A stretch of 64,000 bases of DNA, from assembly GCA_949987705.1 (NCBI GenBank), contig OX465281.1, forward strand, positions 198,139,112-198,203,111. Direction: 5' to 3'. The notes below the pieces were generated by a model. The model had not been told where the DNA came from and ran no database searches. It saw nothing but the letters and a program-made list of their open reading frames with translations. Below are positions 34,104 through 46,244 of this stretch, in pieces (position 1 is the first letter of the stretch; each line of letters begins with the position of its first letter). Position numbers and translations under genes: made by a program. Source of the DNA: Thereva unica (taxonomy: Eukaryota > Arthropoda > Insecta > Diptera > Therevidae).

Positions 34104-34819
34104 GTTAAAACATTTTAAATATCGCTAGAGTCGTCAGCTTGAAAGGTCAAACTAAACAGTGATTTTGCCGCATGGATGAGATTTCCTCTTTGCATGATTT
34201 TTGCAGCAATGCTGTGTAAGAGAGAAAACATGAGTCTAGACGGATATTTCTTCCTGGCCAATCAAAGAACATTAAAGGCTTTTGCCATGCTGCATACAGC
34301 CCATGTGAACTCGGCCTTACTAATAACAATGGTGAGCTTTTTGTTGACTTCTGTAGCTCCCACCAACTCATAAGAAGAGGAACTTACTTTTGTGTTTAGA
34401 CGGTTCGCTTTGTCTCTCCTTTTGGAGCGCCCCAAAGCGAAAATTTGTTTAGACGGTTTGCTTTGAGTCCAGTCGCTTTTAAGACAGCTGGAACAAACGG
34501 AATGAGAACTACATAGGGCTGGACAAAAAGAGCAATATTTCTTTTTAACTTTTTTTTAACTAAAAAAATGTTTACAACAATAGCAAAAACAAACTTGGAG
34601 AGCATTTAGATTTTTTATAAGAACAACATAGTATTAGAAGGAGCTTAGCAGCAAGAGTTGGTTGGCTCCAAGGATTTCAAATTAAATCTTCTATTCTTGT
34701 ATAAAGAAAAATTATAACATCCAATTGAAACAAAAATATTTTACTCACTGACAATTAGTTAAATTTAAAAAGCAATGCTAATGTAATAACAAAACTGTAA
34801 ATTGAGAATGCACTGTCAG

Positions 34820-36100
34820 TACAGACTCTTGCGTCTACTCCATGATATCCTGTATCACCGTTAACCAATTCGTAATACCCTCACAACCTCTCAGAAATAA
34901 TAATTTAATTATTCCACAATTTCGTACCTTGATTGGACAACGTACCAAACAGTTGGCAGGATATGCCGACGATATAAACTGCCTTGCAAGATCACTGTCA
35001 TATCTTAGAGAAATATTTACAGAATTAGAAGATGGAGCAAAACATATAGGGCTGAAAATAAACGCAGAGAAGAGTAAGATTCTAATTCAGTCAAGGGTGG
35101 AAAGAAGAAGAAGAAACCACAATACCACCTGGGGTGAATATAACTTCGAACGGGTAAACCAATTTAACTACCTGGGGTCAACAGTCAGCGAAGACAACGA
35201 TGAAACGATAGACGTACAAAGAAGAATAAACGCAGCGAACAGAACATACTTCTCACTACTGCCAGTAATAAAATCCAGAGACATCCACAGAAAAACTAAA
35301 ATAAGAATCTACAAAACCATCATACGTACAGTAGCTACGTATGGATGTGAAGCTTGGAGTATCTCCCAGAAATCCGCAGACAAGCTGGATATATTTGAGA
35401 GGAAGGTTCTCCGAAGGATATACGACCCAATCAATGAAGACAGTGCATGAAGAATACGCTACAATCACGAATTGCACGACTTATACAAAGAATGTAAACT
35501 TTCGACCCATGCCAAACTACTACGTTTACGTTGGGCCGGCCATGTCCAAAGAATGGATGACTCAAGGATACCAAAAAAAGCCCTGTATCTACTACCAGAT
35601 GGCAAAAGACCAGTTGGCAAACCACGGCTAAGGTGGGAAGATAATGTTAAGGTCGATGCAGCAAAACTGCTCAGAAGAAGCAGGTGATGGAGGCCAAGGC
35701 TCGAATTGGGCTGTAGAGCCATCGAAGAAGAAGAAGATTGGACAACGTTCTTTCTTTGTCTTCGCGGCGTTGCTTTGGAATTGTCTTCCAGTTGATCTCC
35801 AGCGCATTGATTCAGCGGGCATTTTGAAGAAGCGTCTTTTCCATCATATCTCTAACAGCGTTGTTTAAAGCGCAAATTTGAGTTTTCTTTTATAAATTTT
35901 CTTTCTTTAAAGCTATTTATCTGTTATACTTTTTCAATTATGTGTTTTTATGTAGTTTTTTTATTTTATGTATTTTTTTTTTATTTTATTTTATTACTCT
36001 TTCATATCCTCCTACCGTACCGATGTATTAATAAATGTACTAGCTATAAGATTCTATCTTGTGTACATGGTATTCGAATAAATAATAATAATAATATATA
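34820..36100 (+). pseudogene. LINE B 3' end, interrupted by an RTE insertion
   Basis: Left of the insertion (34,820-34,943) the reading has LHDIL, NNLIIPQFRTLIGQR. Right of it (35,736-35,868) the same protein continues with SFFVFAALLWNCLP, then KKRLFHHI and a stop. This matches the LINE B C terminus (YFVYAALLWNTLP) at 56,234-56,488. After a 3' UTR it ends in an (ATAA/ATA)n tail near 36,080-36,100. 5' truncated. Confidence 0.85.
34944..35735 (+). mobile_element. 792-bp 5'-truncated RTE-type LINE insertion with 13-bp target duplication
   Basis: Codes for KQLAGYADDINCLARS through GKPRLRWED, the same protein segment as 4575-5589, and ends in (GAA)n. It has an in-frame stop near 35,448 and lacks about 48 bp near 35,670. 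GATTGGACAACGT is present at 34,931-34,943 and again at 35,736-35,748, an exact target duplication (the first G may belong to the tail). It interrupts LINE B. Confidence 0.92.
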
Positions 36101-36608
36101 AAGAAAGCTAATATATCTTCATAACAGTTTTGTAGAGAATCGTATGCTCTACAAAAAAGCCTTATTATAATGATTTCGCTAAATTCAATATCTTATACCC
36201 AATCAAAATCCATTTCTAAAAAACATAGAAAGTACTATGTTCATTTTATTATTTTGTTTTGACTATTATTTTATTGAATTTTCTTTTAATAATTGTTAAA
36301 TTAATTTTTTAATTTAACATTTTGCTTCAGCTCAACCGTTTTAATAAATATTTCCACAGACCATTTATTTTAACAATTGTTTTTTGGCCAACCCTAGAGA
36401 ACATAAGTTAAAAGATTCTCCTTCCTCATTAAAACACGTCTGCTCATCACGGCGTCTGAAACAAAAATAAAATGGAACACGAAAGTTATACAAAATGGAA
36501 TTAGAACAAACAGCTGATCAGATAAGGCGAACGTGAGTCGCTTTAAAATCGAGACGCACTTCCCTCCCACCCGAACACTCCCCGCATCCACAAATTTCGT
36601 GTTGAAAG

Positions 36609-37468
36609 TAGAGATGGGTAACTCAGATCTGAGTCAACTCAAAGATCCGCATCTTTAAAATGAGTCAATAAATCGGTTCGCGATTCTGAACTGAATCAGG
36701 TCTTGAAGTGTCACGGGTCTTTCATGAACGACCGGATCTTATAGTTCTTCTCGGATCTTATACTTCTGGGATCAGACGAACCTTGGTACTTTTTAAGCTC
36801 TCTCAGCTCAACTTGCTGTTATGGTCTTGTTCTTTTGGATTTCAGGAAACTTTGAGAGGTTTTTTGTTGAAATGTGTGGGGTGTAAAATGAGGGAAAATG
36901 AAATGATATAAGTTGAAAAAGATGTAAAATAATGGTATGTTTAAGAATTTTTATAAAGCAGATACTATGGACAAACATTTTATTTTTTTTAACGATTGAA
37001 TGAAAATTACTGTATATTTTTCTTCTGGGCTTCGAATGAATTAAAAACGAAAAAATTACTGGTATTCTTGAAGCAAACATGAAAGCTATGTGCGCATGAA
37101 TACAGCAAAAGAAATTCTTATTTATGTATTCAATAAAATTGAATGATTTAAAAATTAATATTTAAAATGGAAGCTAAATCCGAATTTTCCTATCCCGTAC
37201 ATACACAGTATGCAAAAAGCTCAAATTCTGATTTAGGTCATAGCATTTCACACCACCGTTTTAGTGAGCTTTTAACTCAAAAAACGCTCTGAATTTAGTT
37301 AAGCTGAGAGAACCGGATCGCAAGTTTATGTATGGATACTGTGTTCTGAATACTCGACAGAACTTCTTTTGAGATGACTCTTTTGAAACGGCTCTGGGAG
37401 TCGGATCTTTTGAAAGATGAAGATCTGGTGAGTCGGCTCTCGTAAAAGATCCGTTTTGCCCATTTCTA
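36609..37468. mobile_element. 860-bp hAT-like element, non-autonomous
   Basis: Starts TAGAGATGGGTAACTCAGATC and ends GATCCGTTTTGCCCATTTCTA, imperfect inverted termini. GTTGAAAG flanks both sides exactly (36,601-36,608 and 37,469-37,476). The subterminal region repeats GGATCTTATA / AAAGATCCG-type words. No transposase ORF is present. Confidence 0.9.
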
Positions 37469-37740
37469 GTTGAAAGGTGGTGGGCGCAACCCGTCTAAAC
37501 AGGCACGAAGATGCACAAAAAGACCTGGGTATCGCATGATGGTAGAACAAGAAATCAGATAGCTCACGTTTCTGTCAGCCGCAGAAGGAGTCTGGGGGAT
37601 GTCAGGAGCGTTAGGTCAGCAAACACTGGAATGGAAGTGACCACCATTTGGTAGTAGCAACTCTTCCCCTAAAATCGTCTCAACCAACGTCCAACGCGAT
37701 GCCATAAACCTTAGACGGTTTAACGTAGACCTTCTGCGGG

Positions 37741-39095
37741 AGAGTATGGGATATCTAGAATCCAATCTACTCATAAATGACAGACAGTATGGCTTCCGAC
37801 AAAAAAGATCCACTGGCGATCTTTTAGTCTGTCTCACGGAACACCTCAGCTGCATGGATCCTGTGAGTCTAGTCTGCTTGCTCTGCATATCTCCAAGGCT
37901 TTCGATAGAGTTTGGCACTCAGCCCTGTTAGCTAAACTCAAAGCTATTGGAGTTGACTCACTTCTACAGAAGTGGATTGAGAGTTTCCTTTCTGGCCGTT
38001 CAATCAAAGTGGTATTGGATGGCGTCAAATCCGCATACCACCCGATCTCTGCGGGGGTCCCCCAGGGGTCAATTTTATCACCGGCCCTATTTCTCATATT
38101 TATAAATGACCTTCTTTCAATCCCCTCCAACCCACTTCTCAGCTTCGCTGACGACGGTACTCTACGTTACTCGTACAGCTTCGATACAAGACAGACTCAT
38201 GCCAGATCCTGTCTTGATGATCGCGAACTAATGTCCAACTCTATTAATAACGACATTGAACTCATTCTAGAGTGGGGAAAGAAGAATCGTGTTGAATTCA
38301 ACTCCGACAAAACCAAGTACTGTCTTATCTCCAAAAAGAAGCTCAACACCTCTCCACCCTTGAGAGTGGATGGAGTTCAACTAATGGCCGACCCATCCTT
38401 CCACATCTTAGGCGTGACATTAGCCAAAGACTTGCGATGGAATGACCACATATTCCAAATCGCCAAACAAGGATCCCAGTGCTTGGGATTTCTTAAGAGG
38501 TGCAAGTTCCTCCTCCAGCCATCGGCCCGTGCTGTTTTTTATAAATCCTACATTCGGCCTGTCCTCGAATATAACTTCCTCGTTTGGGGTGGCGCCCCAA
38601 TAACCACCTTGGCATGGTTAGATAAGGTGCAAAAAAGGGGACTCAAGTTAATTGATGACGACACCGCCTGCTCCACCATCGACCCCTTAAGCCACCGTAG
38701 GAATGTAGCAGCACTGACAAAATTTTATCGCAACTATCATAGTGACTGTTCCTCCGAGTTAAACGCTCTCCTGCCTCCACGACAATCTTATACCCGCAAC
38801 ACCAGATTAGCCCACTCGTCTCATTCCCTTCACCTGCAACTATCCCTTTCACGCACTCAACAGGATATGAATTCGTTTGTTAATAAAACAACTCGACTGT
38901 GGAATAACCTCTCGCAGTCAGTATTTCCGAACTCCTACAACATCCAAGAGTTCAAACCCAGGGTTCATCACCACCTTATTCAATACCTCCCCGTACCTTT
39001 TAACCCTTAACCTATACCCCCCCCATCCTTCCCCCCTACTAAGCTTACTGCTAGACATTTCACCATGACGTGACAAATGACATGACGGACTAGTA
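37741..39095 (+). pseudogene. LINE A, 5'-truncated RT with C terminus and 3' UTR
   Basis: The best LINE A copy. It begins with NLLINDRQYGFRQKRSTGD, the RT palm start. Near 37,860 a frameshift spoils the ISKAFD block (LCISPRLS in the shifted frame). The long ORF 38,009-39,010 carries [33 protein letters not shown] (catalytic F-A-D-D), VEFNSDKTKYCLIS, then the HILGVTLAKDLRWNDH block. A C-terminal domain follows with RRNVAALTKFYRNYHSDCSS and LWNNLSQSVFPNSYN, and it stops at 39,010. Family-typical length downstream of the active site suggests an intact 3' part. Endonuclease and ORF1 are missing. The clade is Jockey/CR1-like; I cannot separate the two by eye. Confidence 0.88.
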
Positions 39096-41949
39096 GTATA
39101 AAGGGTGACTCCTGCGCTTAATGTAGCAGTCGCTACTTGTATATACGCGTTTCGTTGTAATAAGTTTTATTCAAGTATCCACTCAGTTTCTATTCTAATA
39201 ATTTTAAGCACAGTGTTTTTGGTTACGTCACAATTTGGATTCTCACTACTACTATTAAATACACTTGGGGAATTTGGATTGTCATATCACGTATGTATAC
39301 ACTGTACACAGAAACAATTTTAAAAAAACATAGCCACACAAATATTGTGATATTAAAAATTATTTTGAATTTTTGTAAGAGTATTAGTTAGGAGCTTATT
39401 CGATAAGGAAGTCTCCTATAATAAGTTGTATAATTAAAAACCGTTATGTAATTTTCGGTGTGACATAATAAAAAATAGAAAAATCTTAAACTATTAAAAT
39501 CTAAAACTATTAAATATGATAATAGATAAATGTTAAATAAACGTATTAAATAAAAGAATAATCTTAATATAAAATATGTGAAGTACAAGTTTTAATTGGC
39601 AATTACATATATCACTTATATATTGCAATGAGATGAGGGAAGACGCAAAAATTAGTACGTCCCCCATTTCACTTAACACTGCCACATAAAAAAAAAAGAG
39701 AAGTGTCCGGCGTGATTAAAGCCTCAGAACCTCAGGAACAGCCATTTTCTTCGTCCTATACAATTTTCTGCTCACAACACCCTACTGATTTTTTCAAAGA
39801 TCGAAAGCTAATACATATAATTTTAGGAAGGAACATGATATTTCAAGTCGCCAGCTCAATTCGAAATTTACTTATCTGAAAATTGAAATTGGTCTGACCA
39901 GACTTATATGTGCCCAATGGAGGGTTAAACCCCAAATTCGTCATTTGAATTCTGAGAGAACCCCAAAAGCCTGAATTGGAATTCTATGTGAAAAACACCT
40001 GCCGCTAATTGTAATCGCGTTTCAAATCATCGTAGTCATTTTAAAAAAACTGCGTCACATTCAACTGTGAAATCTGGTGGAAAATATCCATCACCCATGG
40101 CTTTTAGTTTATTAACATAAAGCAATGAATGCTGCAGCATTATCCAAAAACATTTCTTTATGACGAATTCCACTTTGATCCATGAGCAAAGAATTTTTTT
40201 ATTAAGCTTTTAGCTTTCTCCTGGATGACCATTAGGGTTAATGGATTTTTTTCTGCTGCTTGCTCTCCAATAGAATGATTTCACTTTGATCATAACACCT
40301 TTTATCTTTCTTGTTTATCATCAGCTTTACGTCTGTGAAGGTAAAACATGTTGGAGAGTTTTTGAGTTTAATTTTGTTGCATTTCTAGAGTAGTTTTAAT
40401 ATTGGGTCGGAGAATCTAAGCAATCTTCTTAGAATGGACCGAGCTAAAATATCATCATTTGTATTATCGGTCCATCATGTTATATTACTCGGTGCCCGTC
40501 TAGAGTAATAGAAATCTGGGAGGAGATGCTAATGAACCTTACGTTGCTTTGGAATATTCTACGAGTTCGAAAACACTGACTGCAAAAGATTGTTTCACCT
40601 CTGAGTTATATTAAAAACCGAAATTGTGAACCGTAGTCTGCGCGAAAAGGGAGACAGTAGTGTGTGTGGTTGTGAGCCGACCGGGCTAGTCACCAACAAG
40701 TTTGATGCTCGGATTATTCACATTTTCGACCAACGTCAATAAACTGTGTAGTTAGATTCAGGGCAAGAGGGAATGTAGGACTTGCAGATTGTAGCCCCGA
40801 ATGCTTGCTAATAGGTAAAGTTGCATCTTTCTCCATCTTCATTCCTTATTATGTATGCATTGGTGATTTGGAATATGTGGTCATACCATCGGAGATACTC
40901 GGTTGAAATTGTCTAGAATCTTAAGAGATACATCATTAGATTCATTAGATTCACATTAAGATGCAAGGAAGATGGATGTATATTTTACGAAAGATGAGAC
41001 ATAGTTCGGCCGATCTTGAATGAGTTTGATGTCCTTGGAGAATACCGTCAGATTTTATTCAAGATTTATTGGACGGGCAGGAAGAAAACTTTTGATCCCG
41101 TGCTATAAAACTAGGTCAATACCAACAGCTAGAAGTTTAGTCATTACAAGTTGAGTGCCATGCACTGTTAAAAGCTAAACACACAAGCATTTCGCCAGTA
41201 GGCCGCAGTGGGGATCCACAATGGAATCAGTCAAAGTCAAAGGATACTATTCATGTTGGAAACTAGAATCTTTCACATCAGCTGGGCCAATAGCAGAGTG
41301 ATAAAATCGGCGTGGCACGGCACACTTCAAGGTTGAGTCCTTTTGCATTTGATATAGCTCAAGCGATGAACAAAATCTTAAAGATAATAGATTGAGTTTT
41401 AGCTTCACTTCCCCAAGTTTGACGATTAGTTGCAACATGTGTCTCTAGTCCCGGATGTTGAGTATTGTCTCTGCGTTAACCGTCACGGAGTCTATCCAGC
41501 TCCTCCTGGTCTAGTTCCTCCCCAATCTGTTTGGGTCTTCAATACTCCTGGCGTTTCTTTGCCTTACTCTCTTCTTCTCGAGGTCGGTTTTTTCCAGCTC
41601 CAATTTCCTGTGTAAGTTATTCAGCGTCGCTTTCACTTTCCTCCATCCATTCTCCATCCTCGTCCCTTATAATGTATGCTAGGATTATTTCTGTCTTAGT
41701 GGCGCCTCGGCCATTGCCTATATTAGTCGAATGTCACACAATAAAAGAATAGAAGACGTGCTGTGTGTTAGCCGGACACCTGCGCACAGCGGCGAGCCAT
41801 CGTGCTCCCCACGCTCCCTCCTAGCTCATCTCTCCACGTTTGGGATAGGTGTGTAGGTCGACCGACCCTTAATAGACTCGTTTCACTTCCCTCGTTATTC
41901 CGTTTCCAATACACAATATGTCATCTGCTTCCAGTATGCGCAGAACGCT
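39096..41949. other. Long noncoding stretch, nothing recognised
   Basis: A-run at 39,691-39,701. Short ORFs only, none with known motifs. No terminal repeats detected by eye. Confidence 0.4.
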
Positions 41950-42298
41950 GCATTTTCTGTTGTTAGCGGTTCTGTTCAACGGCACTGCCCGCACTGCGCA
42001 TAGCAAGACTGAGATAACCGCCCTCACCACGATGGGCAGCATCCTTGGGGGAGCCGTTTTTCCGCTTGCACAACTCCAGTTTTGTGCTCACTAAGAGTTA
42101 GACGAGGGCTTTATTTTCCCAGATCACTTCGTTCACGATCCATTCGCTTTCATCGAAGCGTCGTCCTACGATTACTAGACCAATTTCATCCGCCAACCCG
42201 ATCTCTACTGCTCCTTTTGAGAGGTGTAGCCTCAACACATCATTATACTTTATAATCCCCAAGAGAGGGCCCAGGGCGGATCCACCGGAAATTGACAT
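41950..42298 (-). pseudogene. R1-like LINE reverse transcriptase fragment
   Basis: The ORF at 42,098-42,298 reads SGGSALGPLLGIIKYNDVLRL, then GAVEIGLADEIGLVIVGR. It has the layout of R1/I-type RT around the active site (G-x-x-L-G-P-L-L, Y-N-D, then A-D-D), but with LADE in place of F/YADD, so it is dead. Further left (about 41,950-42,060) a GKTAPPRMLPIVVRAVISVLL-like stretch may be the same RT after a deletion; this part is weaker. Confidence 0.65.
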
Positions 42299-42684
42299 TT
42301 TATTCTGTGCACCGACCCATCTTCCGATTCACAATCAAGTGATTTTTAGGTAAAATACCGACCAAAAATTTCAGAGCGGGGTGGGTTTGTCTGACTTCCC
42401 AGAGCTTGTCGCACTTTGAAACCGTTTGTTACTGCATTTTGGATCCTACCTTGCGCAAGGGTTTTGCTAAAGATAAAGGACCATAATAATAAAAATAATA
42501 ATAGAATTACCCTTCTAACACAGGAGGTGTACTTCTCAGTTGGGCTGAGAAACGTTTACCACTGCTCAGTGGCTCAGCTAAGACATGCAGACATAAAAAA
42601 AATTAAACAAATTTTAACAGCGTGCAAAAACAAAAAGGGAGTGGGGCAGCTTCACTACTAGCTAAACACACTCCTACTTTTGTT
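42299..42684. other. Noncoding, nothing recognised
   Basis: Short plus-strand ORF at 42,416-42,661 without known motifs; not called. Confidence 0.4.
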
Positions 42685-44600
42685 ATGAGCATGCGATTAA
42701 CGGGTTCGAACATGCCATAATTGGTATTAGAGGAATAAATGTGCAAGAGAGGTTCACCTCTTAGGTTGTAGTTATTCAATCTAAATGACGTGCGGTTTCT
42801 TAAGAAACCTGAGTTGACCTTGTCATCATCTGCCGATGAACGAATATAACGTCAGCGACCTCGCGACGTTTATGGAGAGAGCTTAAGTTGAGCAATTTAA
42901 GTCTGCTCTCATAAGGCCGAAGAATAAGTGGACCATCCCACGGGAGGCGGTTGAGTGCAAACCGGACGAACTTCCTTTGAATCGATTCGATTCTACCAAC
43001 ATCGGAGGAGTAGTAAGGAGACCATACCTGGGAGGCGTATTCAAGCAAAGGCCTAGCCAAGGATACGTACAAGTATTTAGTTATGAGAGGGTTGCTGAAT
43101 TCCTTTGACCATTTTTGTATAAAATCCAGGGCTGAATTGCCCTTGAAGGAGAGATAATTGATGTGGGTGGAGAAATCCAACTTACTTTCTAACTTAACAC
43201 CTAGATCGATTACAGAGTTAGCGCGAGAGACTTTGTTGTCAAAAAAAGTATTGTCATAAGTTATAACACAACTTTTCGTACAAAAAGTCATGATCTCACA
43301 TTTGCTAATATTAAGCACCAGGTTAAACACCAAGAATAGTAGGTGTTTAGGTCTGATGAAGAAGTTTGCAATCCTCTATACTCCTTATGGGGCTGTACAG
43401 TTTGATGTCATCAGCATAAATAAGGATTTTACAGTGCCATAGCAGGGTAACAATGTCGTTAATTGATAAAATAAAAAGGAGAGGGCCAAGATGACTACCT
43501 TGCGGGACACCAGAGGACGCTTCGATGTTTTTAGATTTGACTCCGCGGAATAGAACCTAGTAGGTTCTGTCCGCTAAGCACGACCGGTATAATACCACAA
43601 GGGAATGCGGAAAGCCTGGTTTAAAACTATAATAGAGTGAGAGAACTTGGCGAAAGCCTGACTAAAGTCTGTGTAAACATAGTCAGAGAACTCCAGTAAA
43701 TTAGTAGTAGTAGAACGAGCTGCAAGAAATCCACGTTGGTTTGTTGAGATAAGTCTCTTGCAGATAGTGGCGGTAGCAGAATAAATAATAGATTCGAAGA
43801 GTTTTGGTATAGACGATAACTTCGCAATTGATCTATAATTAGATATTTCGTTCTTACAGCCTTTTTTATGGACAAGTATTATAAAAGAGTTTTTCCATAA
43901 GGTTGGGAAGTGCCCTTTATTTATGGAGTTTTGAAATAAACATAGTAGAGGAGACAGCACGGCCCCTGCATAGGATTTTAGAACAGCTGGAGGGACTCCA
44001 TCAGGGCCGGACGAAAAATTTTGTGCAAGTTCATTTATATGTTTCGAGATATCTTGCTTGGTTATAGACAGGGATAAGTTTTGAGCGGTTTGGATTGTAT
44101 TGATATGTCGAAAATTGTCTTCATCTGGTTGAAATACAGGGGAAGAGAATGATTTGAGGAAGAACGATGAAAACTTGTCACAAATTTCGGATGAATTAGA
44201 ACTAAGGGAGTTCTCGTATTGCATGGGAGTTCTCGTATTGCATACACTATACCTTCCATGTTCCTGAGGTACTCCTTATAGAGGGTTTCATAGAGGTTTC
44301 GACCTCTATCGTCAACATATCTGGTGGGATGCAACAGCAAATTAAAAATAGGTTGATATGGACAAGGGAGACTTTAAGAGTTGAGAAGGTTACTACAGGC
44401 AAGTAGTAAACAACCTCCACGAGCGCCCGAGTCATTATATCTGTTCCTCCGAAAAACTTGGAAGGAGGTATCGAAAAGCTCGGCATTAAGAATCCCACTG
44501 TGTAAATATGTTTCTGTAAAAGCGATTATATCGAAATCACTGGCCGAAGTCGACAGAAATACATCTTGGGCTTTGGATCTGATTTAGATAGAAATGTGGA
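42685..44600 (-). pseudogene. LINE C ORF2 (endonuclease remnant and RT), decayed
   Basis: Read leftwards. An endonuclease start appears at 44,380-44,560 (DIIAFTETYLHSGILNAELFD, the F-T-E-T metal-site block, then NRYNDSGARGG). RT fingers follow at 43,574-44,224 (NFSSGPDGVPPAVLK, PTLWKNSFIILVHKKG, NYRSIAKLSSIPKLFE). The active-site region at 43,340-43,545 has SGVPQGSHLGPLLF and LIYADDIKLYS with YADD. A thumb/C-terminal ORF at 42,800-43,333 includes ARPLLEYASQVWSPYY and IQRKFVRFAL. After a frameshift near 42,795 comes the family-typical ending NRTSFRL and NYGMFEPVNRM. There are several frameshifts. It is Jockey-superfamily-like and distinct from families A and B. Much of the endonuclease is deleted. 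Confidence 0.85.
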
Positions 44601-44635
44601 TCCGACTCACATTTTGTTAATAGAGGGAAAGCGTC

Positions 44636-45240
44636 TTAATATACCTGTAGAGTGTCGGGAATACGCTGCGCACGCATGCAGGGAACGAAACACTTTGAAA
44701 AGGCACCAGGAGGCCAGAACGTGGGGTTTAAAAACTTTTCAGCGGTATTGGGCGGTGCAGTCAGGATGAAAGAAGCAACCGGTTTGGAAATATTGCTGAT
44801 CTCCCTGGAGGATAGTGTAGCAGAATTAATAGGTTTTCCCATTAGGTATTCTTTAACTGCCTCGCGCCTAGTTTCAGAGCGCCCAGGGGGGTGCAAACCG
44901 GGCCTTCACAGAATATTATATATTTCTTTCCTGAAAAATGCATAATATTTTAGCAATCTCATGAAATTCCACGGGGTCTCCGACTCTCTTTCAAATAAGA
45001 GTTAGGAGATGAAGTTTCCCGCCGGGCGACTTAGTTATTCCATTTCTTCTACCTCAGGCATGATTTTGGCCATAAAGTCAGAGTATCGTGACTGTCTTCG
45101 TTCGATCCGGATGACAAAACTCTCTTCCTTTCTTGATCGTAAAGAATTATTCAAGTTCATATAAAAATTTCGTTTATTGCAAGCTGCTGAAATCATATTT
45201 CGATCTCTGCTATAAGTGAAATCGGTTGAAGTGCAGTGTG
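44636..45240 (-). pseudogene. LINE C ORF1 C-terminal remnant
   Basis: The piece at 44,636-44,896 reads SFILTAPPNTAEKFLNPTFWPPG, matching the widespread ORF1 C-terminal pattern (S-F-K-V-x-V-P ... L-x-P-x-F-W-P-x-G) of Jockey/CR1-type LINEs. The open stretch at 45,035-45,283 is on the same strand and may be part of it but has no motif I recognise. It lies directly upstream of the LINE C ORF2, as expected for ORF1. Confidence 0.6.
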
Positions 45241-45332
45241 GAGACCTACGGGCCGTTTGGTTTTCTGTGTTTCTTCTTAACACTAACGTTCACCTAACGT
45301 CTTTTGGAAGATTGATTGCTGGTACGTTTATA

Positions 45333-45814
45333 TTATCCGTTCGATTTGCAAAAATGCAAAGTTTACACACCGCTAGGGGCTCTTACAAGAGAAAATTGAA
45401 AGAAAAGGACGATCATGCTTTTGCTAAGGAGTTGAAGATGACCCCACACCTTGACCATTTTTTCTGTGAGAATGTTACTAAACGACCTCGGGCTTCTTCA
45501 CCTCTCTTCGAGTGGTCAAAAAGAAAGTGAAATTTCGGCAACCGGTGAGAAAATTTTTAACAATGCAGCGCCTAACGAACCGCGGTATTCGTTAGAAAAT
45601 AATGTGTTAGCAAATGACCCAGTTGTTCGTGTTGAACATGTAGAAAATCCGTCCTCTCCGTTATATGTTGAAATAACAGTTATTTCAGTTACTGATCCTG
45701 GTACGTGGGATATATTGAATTCTGAGTTCACAAATTATATTTTAATAAAAGGGGCCGCAACCATCGTCACTGCCTAGGGCCGGTGGAGACCCAGATCCGG
45801 CTCTGGAAATAAGC
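45333..45814 (+). pseudogene. ZMYM1-like hAT transposase N-terminal fragment with right terminus
   Basis: Plus-strand pieces: GSYKRKLKEKDDHAFAKEL and LDHFF, the usual N-terminal start of ZMYM1-like hAT proteins. After a frameshift near 45,500 comes SVTDPGTWDILNSEFTNYILIKGA, matching the D-P-G-x-W ... L-I-x-x-G region before the zinc finger. A GC-rich end follows, finishing CCGGCTCTG at 45,814, whose complement CAGAGCCGG is a plausible hAT terminus. A deletion derivative is likely. It splits LINE C ORF1. No left end or duplication was identified. Confidence 0.6.
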
Positions 45815-45980
45815 TGCTCCCTGCGGGGCGTCATCATATACTGCCGCCGTTGAGGGGGAGTTTATTCTATCGCTGACACTTTCAAATTTGCTTCACTGCT
45901 ATTAACAGCTGATCGATAGCATCACGAACACGCTTCGTACTCCATTTAATGTCATTTAATATACATATGATGAAGAGGAG

Positions 45981-46244
45981 CTACAGGACAAAATCGAGGA
46001 TCGCTGAATATATGTCGTCGATCGAGTCAAAGACTGTTGCAACCCGCGAAGAAATTTCTTGGAATTTATTCATTAGGTAACCCGAGCTGGTCGCAACAGA
46101 AGCAAAGGTGTCGGACAATGTATCGATGTGGATGTTGATCGACTGGACTTCATCGGTTAACATCTGAAAATGTGAGATATTTCCAGAGAAAGAGTTAAGA
46201 CCACCTATGACTTTCTCATATCCATCGAGAAAGACGTCTTTCAT
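45981..46244 (-). pseudogene. Coiled-coil fragment, possible LINE C ORF1 N terminus
   Basis: 87 codons with regular hydrophobic spacing (LTDEVQSINIHIDTLSDTFA and on). It is on the same strand and upstream of LINE C, with the hAT fragment between it and the ORF1 C-terminal remnant. ORF1 proteins often have such coiled coils. No specific motif, so this assignment rests on position. Confidence 0.4.
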
